Made by a program: the position numbers and the translations under genes. From positions 806,001 to 870,000 of the forward strand of contig JAPZLL010000011.1 in the NCBI GenBank assembly GCA_036250225.1: a DNA stretch of 64,000 nucleotides, written 5' to 3'. This document shows positions 33,426-44,524 of the stretch, in pieces. The stretch is from Cercophora sp. LCS_1. Its lineage: Eukaryota; Ascomycota; Sordariomycetes; Sordariales; Lasiosphaeriaceae. Below the pieces are notes generated by a model. The model ran no database searches, was not told the origin of the DNA, and saw only the letters and a list, made by a program, of their open reading frames with translations. Position 1 is the first letter of the stretch. Every line of letters begins with the position of its first letter.

Positions 33426-35551
33426 ATGACCGACAATGAATCGCCGAATTCGCCACCGCCTGATGACGTGCCGAATGGCATCGAAGAAGGTCATCAAGCT
33501 GATCATGCATCGCTCAAGTACTCGCTTCTCGGGCCATCCCTCACAAAGGCAGGGCAAGATGCAGTGAATCAGTCAGTCGTATGCATCCCCCTCTTCATTT
33601 TGCCAGTGAAGCCAGATCTGACAACCGAAGGTCTCTGAAATCATCTATAATGCCTCCAAAGGGTCAAAGTTCTTCAATCATGAAGAGGTGAGGGATAAAA
33701 CCCTTACGGTAAAAATCGAGCAGATTCTGGCAAAGAAAGCCCAATTGGACAAGCTTGATCTGTCAAGGGAGCTTCGGGCTGCAGACACACTCATCGCACA
33801 GCTTGAGCTCTCCCGGGATTTGACGCAGTATATCGTACATATGGACTGCGATGCATTCTGTAAGCATCTCGGAGGCTTCCTCCCATGATTCAGGCTGACA
33901 CCACTGTCGAAAAGATGCTGCCGTGGAGCTTCTAGACCGCCCGGAACTGAAGGATGTTCCGTTCGCTGTCGGTGGAGGCGTGTTGACAACATGTGAGTCT
34001 CTTTTCCGACAAACATTCTCACTAGGCTGACAGTACTAGGCAACTATGTCGCCAGAACATACGGCTGCCGCAGTGGCATGGCAGGATTTGTGGCCAAAAA
34101 GCTCTGCCCCAAGCTCGTCCTGTTGCCCCTGAACTTCGACAAATACAACGCAAAAGCACAAGAGGTTCGCGAAATATTGGCTGAGTACGACCCGCGCTTC
34201 GAGAGTGCCAGTATCGACGAAGCGTACCTCAACATCAGTGAATATTGCGCAGAGCATGACATGGGCCCAGCTGAGGCGGTCGAACAGATGCGCAAGAAAA
34301 TCCACGAAAAGACAAAAATCACAGGTACAGGGAGACAGACTCATTAACATCTCTTTTTTCAAGCTGACATAGAACAGTCTCGGCCGGGATTGCTGCAAAC
34401 ACTCGCCTCGCAAAGATCTGCTCAAACATGAACAAACCCAACGGCCAGTATGTTCTACCTCACGACCGGGTTGCCATAATGGAGTTCATGGATAAACTTC
34501 CGTGTCGCAAGGTCAATGGCGTCGGGAGGGTGTTTGAGCGTGAGCTCGCATCTGTGGGAATCAAGACGTGTGGCGACATTTATCCCAATCGAAAGTATCT
34601 CAGCCAGCTGTTTGGTGAGAAAGCCTACGAATTTCTCATCCGTTGTTATCTCGGGCTTGGCCGGACAAACGTTCAACCCGCCGAAGAATATGAGAGAAAA
34701 AGGCATGTGATCTCGTAGCGGTTAACTTGAAACAAACCTAACATTCATGATCTAGTGTCGGCACTGAATCAACCTTCAGGGACATGGGCAACCCAGTAGA
34801 GCTTCGCGACAAGCTGAGGCACACAGCAGTCGAGCTCGAAAAGGACATGAAGCGCGCTGAATGCAAAGGTCGAACACTCTGTCTCAAGGTGAAGCTTCAT
34901 ACTTTTGAGGTTCTCACCCGGCAGGTAGTGCTCCCGAAGGCGATTTGTATGGCTGATGACCTTTACAAACACGCACTTCCAATGCTGGCCAAACTGGAGA
35001 AAGAGCGGCCTGGTATGAAGCTGCGACTGATGGGCTTGAGATGCACTCATCTCCAAAGCACCAAACCTCCAGATACCAATGCCTTCTTTGGTCTGAGGCC
35101 GCGCCGGACCGACTCGGGCGAATCATCGAGCGACCGAAAGGTGTCCTACGGTGAAGATGGGTGGGAGCACTGGCCGGAAGATCTGCTGAATCAAGACCAG
35201 GGGAATGTCGAAAATCCCCCAACAGCTCAAATTGGTGACGCGGAGGGTGAAAGCCCCTTTCGGAGACATGGAAAGGAAGTGATCCCCAATCCCAAGAAGG
35301 AAACGGAAGAGGAAGAGATGTGGGACTGCCCCATTTGTGGTAGGCCTCAAGCTGCCGATGAGAAGCAGTTCAACGAGCACATCGACCTTTGCCTATCGAG
35401 GCGCGCCATCAAGGATACCGTTCAAGAGGAGGCTGCTACACTGACGACGGTGACGAAGACATCAACGCCGGACGGCAGCAAGAAGGCGAAGAAAAGAGGA
35501 CGCTCAACAGCCCCAAGCGACCCCAAACAAAAAAAGCTCTGCTTTGGGTGA
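33426..35551 (+). CDS. DNA polymerase kappa (Y-family, DinB) with UBZ finger
   Basis: Six exons (33426-33578, 33631-33859, 33915-33992, 34040-34324, 34378-34702, 34756-35551) give 621 aa. Diagnostic motifs are KGSKFFNHEE (N-clasp region), HMDCDAFYAAVE (first metal-binding Asp pair, split by intron 2), GGGVLTTCNYVARTYGCRSGM (split by intron 3) and SASIDEAYLN (catalytic Asp-Glu). Also visible are VSAGIAANTRLAKICSNMNKPNGQ, the HhH segment KVNGVGRVFE, and the little-finger domain from GTESTFRDM. A UBZ4-type finger, CPICGRPQ...HIDLCLS, sits near residue 550. It copies past bulky minor-groove lesions. Intron 5 begins with GC rather than GT. The stop at 35549 overlaps a GGTGAGT donor-like sequence, so a small extra exon cannot be excluded. 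Confidence 0.96.
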
Positions 35552-35874
35552 GTGACACACGGCGGCCCATCAATCGCTAGGAAGGCGTTGTGCGTAGAGA
35601 TATGAAGCGGGGCATTGTTTACGACAGGATATGATACATGAGCTTTTTCCATAGCATCGTCCATCGCAATATCCAGCATCAAATCCTTCGACCTGAGTGT
35701 GTGGGTCGAGGCGGTCGTCTGCGTGGCGGCGAATGATTGCATCGACCGGAACACTTGACGAGCGATGAACAAACCTGTCCATAAAAACCAGGCACACCGA
35801 AACTCCGTATTGGTAACATGGCGCAGTCCAAAGAATTGGTCGGGCATCAAAGGAAGCTAAACAACCTCGCTGAT
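35552..35874. other. tail-to-tail spacer, no gene seen
   Basis: About 320 bases hold the convergent 3' ends of the polymerase and FKBP genes. Confidence 0.45.
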
Positions 35875-36594
35875 CTAGAGCTCATTGTGCTCCTGACCAT
35901 CGTCGGTGTCAGCCATGATCGTCTTGACCGCCTCGGCGGCCTCGCTCGCGACACTGGCAACCTTCTCGCCTACCTTCTTAGCCGTTTCCTCAGCCTTGGC
36001 CTCCTCGGTCGCGGTGGCGGCCGAAGACTTGGTCACGATGCTCTCGGGCTTGGGGACACCCTCAATGCCAACAAGCTCGGTCTCAAAGACTGTAAAACCA
36101 CCAATCGGTCAGCGAGGCGCACAATTGCCGCCACTGGAGACGAGGAATGCAAACATACTCAGAGTAGAACCGGCGGGGATGGGACCGACGGAGCGGTCGC
36201 CGTAGCCGAAGTTGGGCGGGATCGTCAACTTTCGCTTCTCACCGATGCACATGTCCAAGAGACCCTCGTCCCATCCCTTGATCACCTGGCCGCCGCCGAG
36301 CTTGAAGCTAAAGGGCGAGTTGCGGTCGTAGCCTGAACAAAACACGCGTGGAGTTGTCAGCGAGTGATCGGCGACCATTGGGCGTCAATGCATTTGGGGT
36401 GAGGGGGGAAAACACTACGCACTGGAGTCGAACTTTTGCCCGTTGGTCTGGAGGGTGCCCAGGTAGTGGACATTGATCTTGTCGCCCTTTTGCGTCTTGC
36501 GCTCGCACTCAACGGCGAGGGTTGTCTCGATGCCGAGATCTGCTGCGGCGACGACCGAGGCCGAGGCGAGGAGGGCGAGCGAGAGGAGCTTCAT
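35875..36594 (-). CDS. ER-lumenal FKBP peptidyl-prolyl isomerase (FKBP2/FKBP22 type)
   Basis: Exons 36423-36594, 36159-36332 and 35875-36089 give 186 aa. A clean signal peptide (MKLLSLALLASASVVAAA) precedes the FKBP domain. The drug/substrate pocket residues are recognisable: YDRNSPFSFKLGGGQVIKGWDEGL, KLTIPPNFGYGDR and the joined STLIFETELV. A C-terminal Ala/Glu/Lys-rich helical extension of about 55 residues ends in HNEL, a KDEL/HDEL-type retrieval signal. The protein catalyses proline isomerisation and probably acts as a chaperone in the ER. The layout matches Neurospora FKBP22. Intron 1 uses GTGCGT after DS, and both joins restore family sequence. Confidence 0.95.
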
Positions 36595-38319
36595 TTTTGG
36601 GTGGCGAAAGTGGGATTGAAGGTCAATTGGGTGGTGCAACGGCGCCACGGGGTTGTAAAGGTAGGGCGAGGTGTGCTTGCGGTGTGGCCAGCTGTTCTTG
36701 GGATTCTTGGATCCTTGGAACGGGACCGTTGACGGGGCGGTCTGGTGGGGGACACATTGCCGATGGGACCATGGCGGGATTAGCGCTATCAGTTAAGCGA
36801 TCGGCAGAGCTAAGCGCGCTGACGCCACGAAGAGTGGGCGACCACGTCCTTCGACCTGTGGGGAGGAGACTTGGCACCACGGATTTGCAGTTGTGCGCAA
36901 GTTCGTAGAATTGTGAAGCTGCAACACCAGTTCGCATCGCGAACCCAACAACTAGAGCATACTGATCCAAGTCCTCGCACAGGGCCGCGGTCATGTGTTT
37001 GAACCCGATAATCGTCAGCCTCGTGTTTTCAGGGGTTCTCATTTGCCTTGTCTGCCAGGCTGAATCCGCATTTCACTGCGCCCCGTCAACGGTCGAACCC
37101 AATTCAAGGCTGAGCTTGTTGGGCAGAACAGCTGGCTGTGATGGATTGGTGCCGATCCATTGCGGTCAGAAAAGGGGGATTGGGTTTCGCCTCCCAAATT
37201 TCGGTGTGTCGGAGGCCTTCAGCTGAGGTGTGTTTCGCTGTTTTTGCCAGAGCGGTCCTGGCTAGCCGGCTCTACCCGGCGCGCCGGAGCTGACGCCGGC
37301 GATGACGATAACTGGCTCGTTCGCCTGTCGCAAAACAGCAAAGCGCAGCGATGCAAATTCCAAACTCTTCCTTTGCGACAACGCCCAATTCCCACCCCCC
37401 AGAATACTGCAGCCGGCTCAATGCTTCAGGCGCCCATTCTCGCTCGTGACTCACGGCCTGAGGATATCACGAGGGCACGCCTGAGCGCCAGGGCCACTTG
37501 CTATCGCGAACAAGGCAGCAGCCCCACTTGCTGTCGTTTTCCAGGCTCTCGAACCCCGGTCTCCTCCGGCCTGCCTGTCGCCTGCCTAGAAAGGCTCACT
37601 GAGTCCAAGGTAGACCAACCCGGCGTTTGGCGCCGGTCTTTTGTGGCATCAGAACTCATCGTGTTAGGCACTGATGTCCCACTCGATGACCGAGCCTCGT
37701 TCTCTAACGCCGACTCTCATTTCCAGAGCATTCAGGGCCAGAATTGTAGGCACGAAGCTGCCCCGCCACACACCTAGGTGCCTGCCCAGGCTTGCTGCTC
37801 TGGGTGCACCCAGCCCTTTTGCCACCACAAATTCTTCTGTTGATTGACTTGATTCGGCCTAGGTTGCCTGCTCGGTGCTCGGCGGCTCACCTCTAACACG
37901 GTCGATTTCCAAACCAGATTGTTTGGTCTTCTCCGAAGTCGTTGCGGCCTAGCCCTGCCCCCAGTCTCGTCTCGCGGCTTTCCTCCCCTGACTATCCCGT
38001 CTTCCTGTTTGACTCATTGATACACATCTATCCCCTTTGTTCCCAACCTCGCGATATGCCTAGGTATAGACCGAAAGCACCGCCATGCCACCGTTGTGGC
38101 AACACGCCTTATCACGGCGATCGTCAACAGGTACCTTGGCACGCACCTTTGTAGATCACAAGTAGATGTATAAAACATTCTTCTTGTTCTTCCTTCCTCT
38201 CCCCTATCCTGGCATCGCTCCACATCTGCAAATCACCGAGCCAGCACCAAGCCGCGCCCAATCCCATACATATATACCCCACCCAAGAAGCCTCGTTGAG
38301 CCCTTCCCTATATAACATC
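36595..38319. other. long upstream region, no gene seen
   Basis: About 1.7 kb between the FKBP start and the Ser-rich gene. A 205-aa plus-strand frame (37160-37777) has no motif and looks random. The final 400 bases are rich in C/T and could be a long leader for the next gene. Confidence 0.45.
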
Positions 38320-38703
38320 ATGCCCTCGAGCTCCTCCAACTACGGTTCCGGTGTTGTCATTGTCCAATCCAGCACGCGCCCATCTTCCTACTATTCCTCC
38401 AGCAGCCGCTCACCCTCCAACAACTCCCGAAGCACCTACACATCCTCGATGAACTCCTCCAACACTTCCAACACGGCGGGAACCGCTACTAGCGGACGCT
38501 ACCGTGACGGCGCCGCAGACGATTACTACGCCGACGTCAGCTCACGATCCAGCCGCTCCGGCCGCGACGTGGTCGTCATCAACCACCACCGCGGAAGCGG
38601 AAGCGGAAGCGGAAGCAAGAGCAGCTCCGGCAAGCGCAGTGCCGAGCCCCGGTCTTCAGACCGTGATTACTACAGCTCTTCCACGAGCAGACGCTCATCT
38701 TAA
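38320..38703 (+). CDS. Ser-rich low-complexity hypothetical protein
   Basis: A single exon of 127 aa from an ATG preceded by a TATATAACATC sequence. Composition is extreme: Ser makes up about a third, with Tyr, Arg, Asn and Asp. Motif-like patches are VVIVQSS near the N terminus and RDVVVINHHRG in the middle. The hexanucleotide GGAAGC/GCGGAA is repeated four times near 38593-38617 and encodes GSGSGSGS. It is probably disordered. No signal peptide or membrane helix is seen. Codon use is coding-like, but a spurious frame cannot be excluded. Confidence 0.5.
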   Translation: MPSSSSNYGSGVVIVQSSTRPSSYYSSSSRSPSNNSRSTYTSSMNSSNTSNTAGTATSGRYRDGAADDYYADVSSRSSRSGRDVVVINHHRGSGSGSGSKSSSGKRSAEPRSSDRDYYSSSTSRRSS

Positions 38704-39559
38704 GGGGCGATGTAATGAAAATGTAGCATTTTCAAGGCGGCATTCCTCTTTTCACATCTCGGCGGCACGGATAGGATCAGACTACGGAGTTCAACTACAT
38801 GGGAAGGCAAGCATCACTGGGTCATGTCATGGGTCGGCAGCGATATCGGTTTCGGGTTTCTTCTAATCTTTGTAATACCACAAATGGAGCACGTTTAGAA
38901 TTGGCAATGGGAAAGTCTTTTCGACGTTCAAATACCTGCAGCAAGGAAGTAAAACAAGTGTGACCCGTTCATGCAAGGAATGGAATGGCCCGACGCCGCG
39001 AGACCCTATAAAGGGGAACCAATTGTGCATGATGGATGGAGCAATTGGAAGTTTTGGGGTGGGGGGATATGTCTCACGGCACCTGCATCGCATCGCATGC
39101 GTAGCTACCCAACTAACATTCGAGTGGGCTGCATGGTGGAGAACATGGGATTTTCTCCCTGCACATTTGTGCTGGTGTGGGTGGGAAGAGCGCGAAGGTG
39201 GTGTAATTGGTTGGGGCATTGGGGTGAGACTGCTGGTTGGGTTGGAGGACTCGAATGAGGCTACGGGTTGAGGCACAAATGTGTACAATGAATTTAGGAT
39301 GAAATCCCTGTCAGCATCTGGTTGGCTGAACCTTCTGCGAAAAGAGATATCCGATGTGAAACTGTTGCCTCAGGAATCTCTCAAGCAAGACTGCTTCTCC
39401 CGCCGCATACCTTATCCCATTGATTGAGTTGCCAGAGCCTCATAATCTATCTTATAGACCGGGCCCACGCCTTTGATGTGCATAGTCCGCGCCGCAATGT
39501 CGTAGAATCCTTTTTTTTTTTTTTTCATCCAAACCGCCAGAGTATTTACCCTCGAGCCA
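38704..39559. other. intergenic with a poly-T run
   Basis: No gene is supported. A run of 15 T lies at 39511-39525 just downstream of the RTC5 stop (minus strand), where it reads as poly-A. Confidence 0.45.
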
Positions 39560-41400
39560 TCACATCATACTGCCTCCGCTCCTGTTCTGTCCTATTAAGC
39601 CCGCCATCTCGAGCAACGCTCTGTCTGCTTCAATGTCGCCTGTCCCGAGGTTGATTCTTCTCCGTGCCTCGGCCTCCCTCGCCTCCCAGGCCCATCGCTC
39701 CGCTTGGTGTTTTGCCTCCTCATCTCCACCGCATCCCCAGACCTCGAGACTATCGATCTCGAACCGCTCCTGAAAGTTATACTTGCGCACTTCGCTGGTC
39801 CTAAATGCTCCACCTCGCGACGTATAGTCGTGTGTAAACACACCAAACTCAAAGCTAGCGTCCAAAACTAGTGAAACTGGCCCCAGTGGGATTACGCTCG
39901 CGCGTCGCCTGGTTTTCGTTGCTTGTGGCGGAGGGCACCCAACCGATATCCCGGTGGGATTGGCCACGGCGTGGGAAGGTTTGGTGAAAGAAACGTAGTC
40001 TGTGTTGAGGGTAGAGGCTTGAAAGACATCATGGATCGGCTCTAATTGGAAAAGAAGCGTGGACGTATCTCCCAGAAGGTCACGGTGCGTGTGCTTCCAT
40101 GGCGGAGTGAGAAAGAGACCGAATGTGACTCGGTCTGAGGTATTCGAGGAATGCGGGAAACGTTGCGGAGGAAGAGAGGAAACAAATTCGTTTGTGTGAT
40201 GGCCATGGTCGGGAGTGAGGCGGCTGCCGCGAACGAGGAGAATCGTCGGAGCGCGCCAGTTGAAGACTTTGGACTCGAACGAGCCCATTGAGAACCCATC
40301 ATTAGAGCCGCAGTAGAGGAGGCGCAGACGTCTGAAGAGGGAAGTACTTGGGATGAAGAGGGAGAGCTGGGAGAGAATAGGGAGAGTCATAATGCTTGCT
40401 GATTCCTCGTCCAAGAGAAGGGGTTGAACAAGTTCGGCCGGCGGCGGCGGCGGCTCATTGTTTACTCGTTTGTGAAAGTCGAGGTTCTTGGAGAAAAGGA
40501 AGTGCTCGAACAAGGGGGTGAACCCGTCGAAGAGGAAGGGCATGGTGGTGGGGATCGCAGCATTGAAGCGGGGGAATCTAATGCCGGGCGAGCGCTCGAC
40601 GTCCAAAAAGGACGCCAAGATGCAGTCAGCTGTCAACCGAAGGTTCTCTAACGCCTCGCCGGTAACACGGCCAGAGTAAAAAGAGAGGCTCTCCTGGGGG
40701 TCAAGTGGCGTGACGAGGAGAAGGAGCATGATCAGCTTGCGAAAGTTATCTGCCGGCACCATGGCGCCGTGGATCTCGGACTTGACCTGCTTTTTGAAAC
40801 TGGCGTACTCCAAATAGTCGAAGACCTCGAGAACCAGATCGTCGGGTTCTTCCTCTTCATCGACGTCTTCCTCCTCAGCCTCTATATGCGCTTGGGTCGG
40901 CGCTTGTTCTTCTTCTGCTGTGTCGGATGGTTTTCGATCGTAGACGGCCAAGCCCCTGAAAAGAAGCTTACGGCGGTCTGCGGCGCCCTTTGCCAAGATG
41001 CGCTCATACCGCTTGGTCATGATGGTGATGACCATGACCAACTGTTCTAAGCCAATGACGGCGGGTGCATCTTGCAGAAAGGGGAACGCGCCGAGGTAGG
41101 ATACGAGCTGGAACAGAACGGGCGATGCGCCGAGGACATCTGGGATCTCGAGGAAGCGGGCTATCGTGTCTTCCTTCAGGTAGTGGACGTGCTGCTCTTG
41201 GTCGGCCAAGCTCTTGAAGACGTCTTTGAGGGAGAAGAGTTCGAGGGGAGTAAAACACTTTTCGGCGAACCTGTTGGCCTAGACTCGCAATAATTAGGCA
41301 CTAAGCGAGGGAGAGCTGGGAAAGGGATCTAGCTCACCAACTCCTTCGCTAGCTGCTCATGAGAGGGAGGCTGGACCTCGTTGGAGCTTCCCTGGCCCAT
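39560..41400 (-). CDS. RTC5: TLDc-domain protein RTC5
   Basis: Two exons, 41338-41400 and 39560-41278, give 593 aa. The tiny first exon encodes MGQGSSNEVQPPSHEQLAKEL. Its Gly2 and Ser5/6 resemble an N-myristoylation start, typical of RTC5. Exon 2 continues ANRFAEKCFTPLELFSLKDVFKSLAD, characteristic of RTC5. A TLDc domain fills the C-terminal half (LRLLYCGSNDGFSMGSFESKVFNWRAPTILLVRG ... FQLEPIHDVFQA ... FEFGVFTHDYTSRGG ... FEIDSLEVWGCGG). Yeast Rtc5 binds the vacuolar V-ATPase and promotes its disassembly; TLDc proteins are general V-ATPase regulators. An acidic insert (EEEDVDEEEEPDD) separates the two halves. Only splicing gives the proper N terminus. Confidence 0.95.
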
Positions 41401-42200
41401 GATTGAACGCCAGCGCCCGCGATGGCATCGGAATACAGGAAGCAAATATCAAGGGGTATAGATCGACGTAGTTCCCGGGAACGTTGAGAGCAGCCAGGGA
41501 TTCGCAAGCACCCTGGTGGTCTGGACCCCGCAATCATGCACAGTGCAGGGAGGTGAGCAGCTCCCCGCATTAACTGTGCTGTCGACCTGATCAAAGCTCA
41601 CACAGGAAACCCCGTCTATTGAGGGGAAGTGCTCCTCAATATCCTTTATTTCTGGAGTTTAAGGCCGGAAGCGAAGGTAAAAGAAATTTAAAGGGCTGCT
41701 AAAAATATTGGAAGACTAATTGGAGGTTTTAAATTTCGTATTTTGGACACAATTTCTCATCTATAAGGGGGTGCTGTAGTCCTCTCGACAGGTCTTCTTG
41801 TTCGACTCATGTCAGGAATGCGGGGCACAACAGCCTGATGGCCAACCGCTATGCGGTCACTGTTACCATGGCAGGGAATCCTCCCACCACTCGTTGCTTT
41901 GCTTGTTTGTTCCCTGCCCGCCTCAATGGCCGGGCATTGGGCAATGGTGGATGGGGTGACCCGACCCAATCGCGTGGTTGCGGCTGCTGTCCGCAGCTAT
42001 AAAGAGCCATGATCCCTCTCGCTCCCATTCCCATTTGACTTCCGTTCGCAGTTGCCCGTCGGTTTCAAGAACAAGAACAAGAACAGCGACTGCTTGTTGT
42101 CTTGTTGAATCACTGGCCCCTCTCATCCCCCATCATACTGACTGATCATTACGACTCACCCTATTCCCGACCACCACCTCATCTTCCATCACCACCCACT
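41401..42200. other. divergent spacer with TATA candidate
   Basis: 800 bases between RTC5 and the RPEL gene. No gene was seen. A more AT-rich patch lies around 41640-41760, and TATAAA occurs at 41998-42003, about 200 bases before the next ATG. Confidence 0.45.
41998..42003 (+). promoter_or_regulatory. TATA-like element upstream of the RPEL-repeat gene
   Basis: TATAAA after CGCAGC, 203 bases before the ATG, followed by a CT/CA-rich leader. Plausible core promoter with a long 5' leader; not proven. Confidence 0.3.
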
Positions 42201-42689
42201 ATGGCCGAGGAAAACGTTCAATCGCAAGTCGCCGATGAGACCAACATTGCACCCAGCCGTCCTGATCCAGTCCGCAAGAACTCCCTCGAAAACCATCTCC
42301 AGCACCGCCCAGACCGTCAGGAGCTCGTAGACAGTATGTCCGCCCACACATTGGCGCCCAAACATGCACATCAGGCCGAAGCTAAAAAAAATGCAGGAAA
42401 CATCCTCCCAGCATCAACCGCTGCACCCGGTCTTCAGGCCCAGCAGAAAGAGGTTTGTTTCACCATGGCTCACACAGTGCTCTTGCCACGCATAGGGAGC
42501 ACCTTGCTGACCACCCCACAGCTTGCCAAGCACATGCGCGCAGATTCTCTCAATGAGAAGATCAGCCACCGGCCATCTCCAGACAAGTTGATCAAGGAGG
42601 GTGTTCTGCATGAAGACCCGCGCTCACCCGAGGAAAAGTATGCCGAGGCGATTGAAGATGAGTATGCCAAGCGTGAGGGTGGTGCTTGA
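42201..42689 (+). CDS. small RPEL-repeat protein
   Basis: Exons 42201-42333, 42397-42452 and 42522-42689 give 118 aa. Both introns (63 and 69 nt) are multiples of three with no stop, so the unspliced frame of 162 codons looks deceptively intact. Splicing restores two RPEL-like repeats: NSLENHLQHRPDRQELVDRNIL and ADSLNEKISHRPSPDKLIKEGVL, each with the R-P-x2-E/K-L core. The tail HEDPRSPEEKYAEAIEDEYAKREGGA is charged. In animals RPEL repeats bind G-actin; small fungal RPEL proteins are uncharacterised. No targeting signal is seen. The joins are supported by QQKE|LAKHMRAD. Confidence 0.88.
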   Translation: MAEENVQSQVADETNIAPSRPDPVRKNSLENHLQHRPDRQELVDSMSAHTLAPKHAHQAEAKKNAGNILPASTAAPGLQAQQKEVCFTMAHTVLLPRIGSTLLTTPQLAKHMRADSLNEKISHRPSPDKLIKEGVLHEDPRSPEEKYAEAIEDEYAKREGGA

Positions 42690-43155
42690 GCTATGACGTC
42701 ATGTTTGAGTGATACTTTAACGCGCGCGGGGGTTTTTGGACTCTCTTTTTGATATCCATGGGAAACGACTCAAGGGGGTTTTCTGAGGTGGTATGAGACG
42801 GATGGCAGGGCTCTGTTTCCATGCGTCTGTGCCTATCCTGTCCTGGAGGAGGTACCGCGATTTGACGAAAAATACACCACTGGCTTCTGTGGAAGCATCC
42901 TAGCTACGTGAAGAGGTATTTGTCGATAATTTGGCAAAGCTTTTTTATTGGGTTTCTGCTGTCTTGTAGGTGCGCCTGTCCCTGTAAAAGGGGCACCGCC
43001 CAGAGCAACTCCAATCAACACCATTCTCCAAACATACAGCATGTCCATCTTTTTAGAGTTGCGTTCCATCAAGCCCCCATCCCATATGATACATGTTCAA
43101 CCCATAATGTTCAGAAATGTGTACACTGTCCGGACGAAAACACCAAGGAGAGCCC
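42690..43155. other. tail-to-tail spacer, no gene seen
   Basis: About 470 bases hold two convergent 3' ends. Confidence 0.45.
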
Positions 43156-43760
43156 TTATTTCTTCCCCTCTTCAGTCGATTCCCCGTTGCTCTTGTCCCA
43201 CAAGCCGATCGAACCCAAGACGCCCTCCTCTTGCTTCTTACTCGCCTCCAACGCCGCCCGCGCCTTGACCGCCACGCCCTCGGTCCCCGTCTCCCTCTGC
43301 TCAAACTTCTTCCTCTTCTTGTCAATCAGTTCCTTCAACGCCTTGTCCTCTTCGTCACGCGCTTCGAGCTCCCGGATCCACTTCCGCCGCTTCTCCTCGG
43401 CGTCCTCAACCTCTTTGGCTTTCCACAACTCCTTGGTAGCCTTCCGGTCCGCGGAGTAGTACATGCCGCCGGCAACCATTGCTACCACAGTAAATGCCTG
43501 TGCACCCACACGAGCTCTGAACATGCGCTGCACCTCGTGGTGGTCGCCGCGTCGCATGGCACGGGTTGCGTTGGTGATGGCCCATACTGTGAGCAAGGCG
43601 CCTAACGGAACGAGGGGTTCTTCTTTGAGGCGGCGGAAGACTTTGCGGATGGGCTTTTCGTTGTAGAATTCCCTGCACGGAGTTAGCTTGACAGGCGAGA
43701 TGGGGATGGGGGGACGGACTCCTCGCTATCGAACGAGGACGGGAGCGGCCGGCCCGACAT
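43156..43760 (-). CDS. RCF1: respiratory supercomplex factor 1 (HIG1 domain)
   Basis: Exons 43720-43760 and 43156-43672 give 185 aa. The short first exon MSGRPLPSSFDSEE joins EFYNEKPIRKVFRRLKEEPLVPLG, a classical Rcf1 N terminus. The HIG1 domain holds two membrane helices (LVPLGALLTVWAITNATRAM and AQAFTVVAMVAGGMYYSA) separated by RRGDHHEVQRMFRARVG. A charged coiled-coil tail (DAEEKRRKWIRELEARDEEDKALKEL) follows. The protein sits in the inner mitochondrial membrane and stabilises complex III/IV supercomplexes. The donor is GTCCGT. A frame continues upstream of 43760 only if the intron is ignored. Confidence 0.95.
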
Positions 43761-44524
43761 AGTGACGGCTTTTGGTCGGTTGAGCTGAGCTGGAAGCGAA
43801 GAGACTCAATGGAGGAAGGGATTGTATCGTCGGGGAGAAGGTTGTGCGGTGGCGCAAGGCGTTGATAACGTCCTCGAGGATCGATGATGGCATGCGATGA
43901 TGATGCGGGCAGGGGTGTGGATTTTACGTTGGATGGCTTGAGCTTTGGGCTTGGCGCACGAGCCATGGCGGCGAAAAACTCCGGGGAGTGCTAAAAGGTG
44001 GCGGGGCTCTCAGGCAGGGAGCGGAAGCTTCCGTTTCTTACCACCACAGCACCGACAGAGATCGCGGCAGTGACAAAAAGGCGGTGTCAACCGGTCGATA
44101 CTGAATTAGAACTCTCGTATAGAGTACATTTAAGTTTGTCTCACTCTATTGGTGGTCTTCTCCAAATTCTAGGCCCGCGCCGTCAACACAAGAGCAGCAC
44201 TCTCCCACCCCGCACTTCCATGGGTGCCATCATCTAGCGCTTCCAGTTGCGCTTCCTGATGGACCTTGTTTCTATGCCCAACCTACCTCAGCATGGGAGC
44301 TGCAACACCGATATGGCAACGAGCCCAATGATACCTCCGTCCAAAGCGTCTGGACGCTGACGCGGGAACCCCGCTGTGGGGCCGGGCGAGGTGGATGAAT
44401 GCAAGTCAAGTGCCAAGGAGTGCTAGCACTGAAGATTTGCCCCACCAAAATTTTACCTCCCAGGAACAAAAGACGGGAGTCACGGATCCAAGACTCACCG
44501 ACTGACAGATCCGAGCATCCCAAT
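43761..44524. other. divergent spacer; possible N-terminal extension of ILV1
   Basis: This region is upstream of RCF1 and of threonine dehydratase. The frame of the latter stays open back to an ATG at 44399. Confidence 0.45.

Noticed and set aside
37160..37777. 205-aa plus-strand frame
   Set aside because: Composition is random-looking and Arg/Ser-rich, with competing frames over the same bases and no motif.
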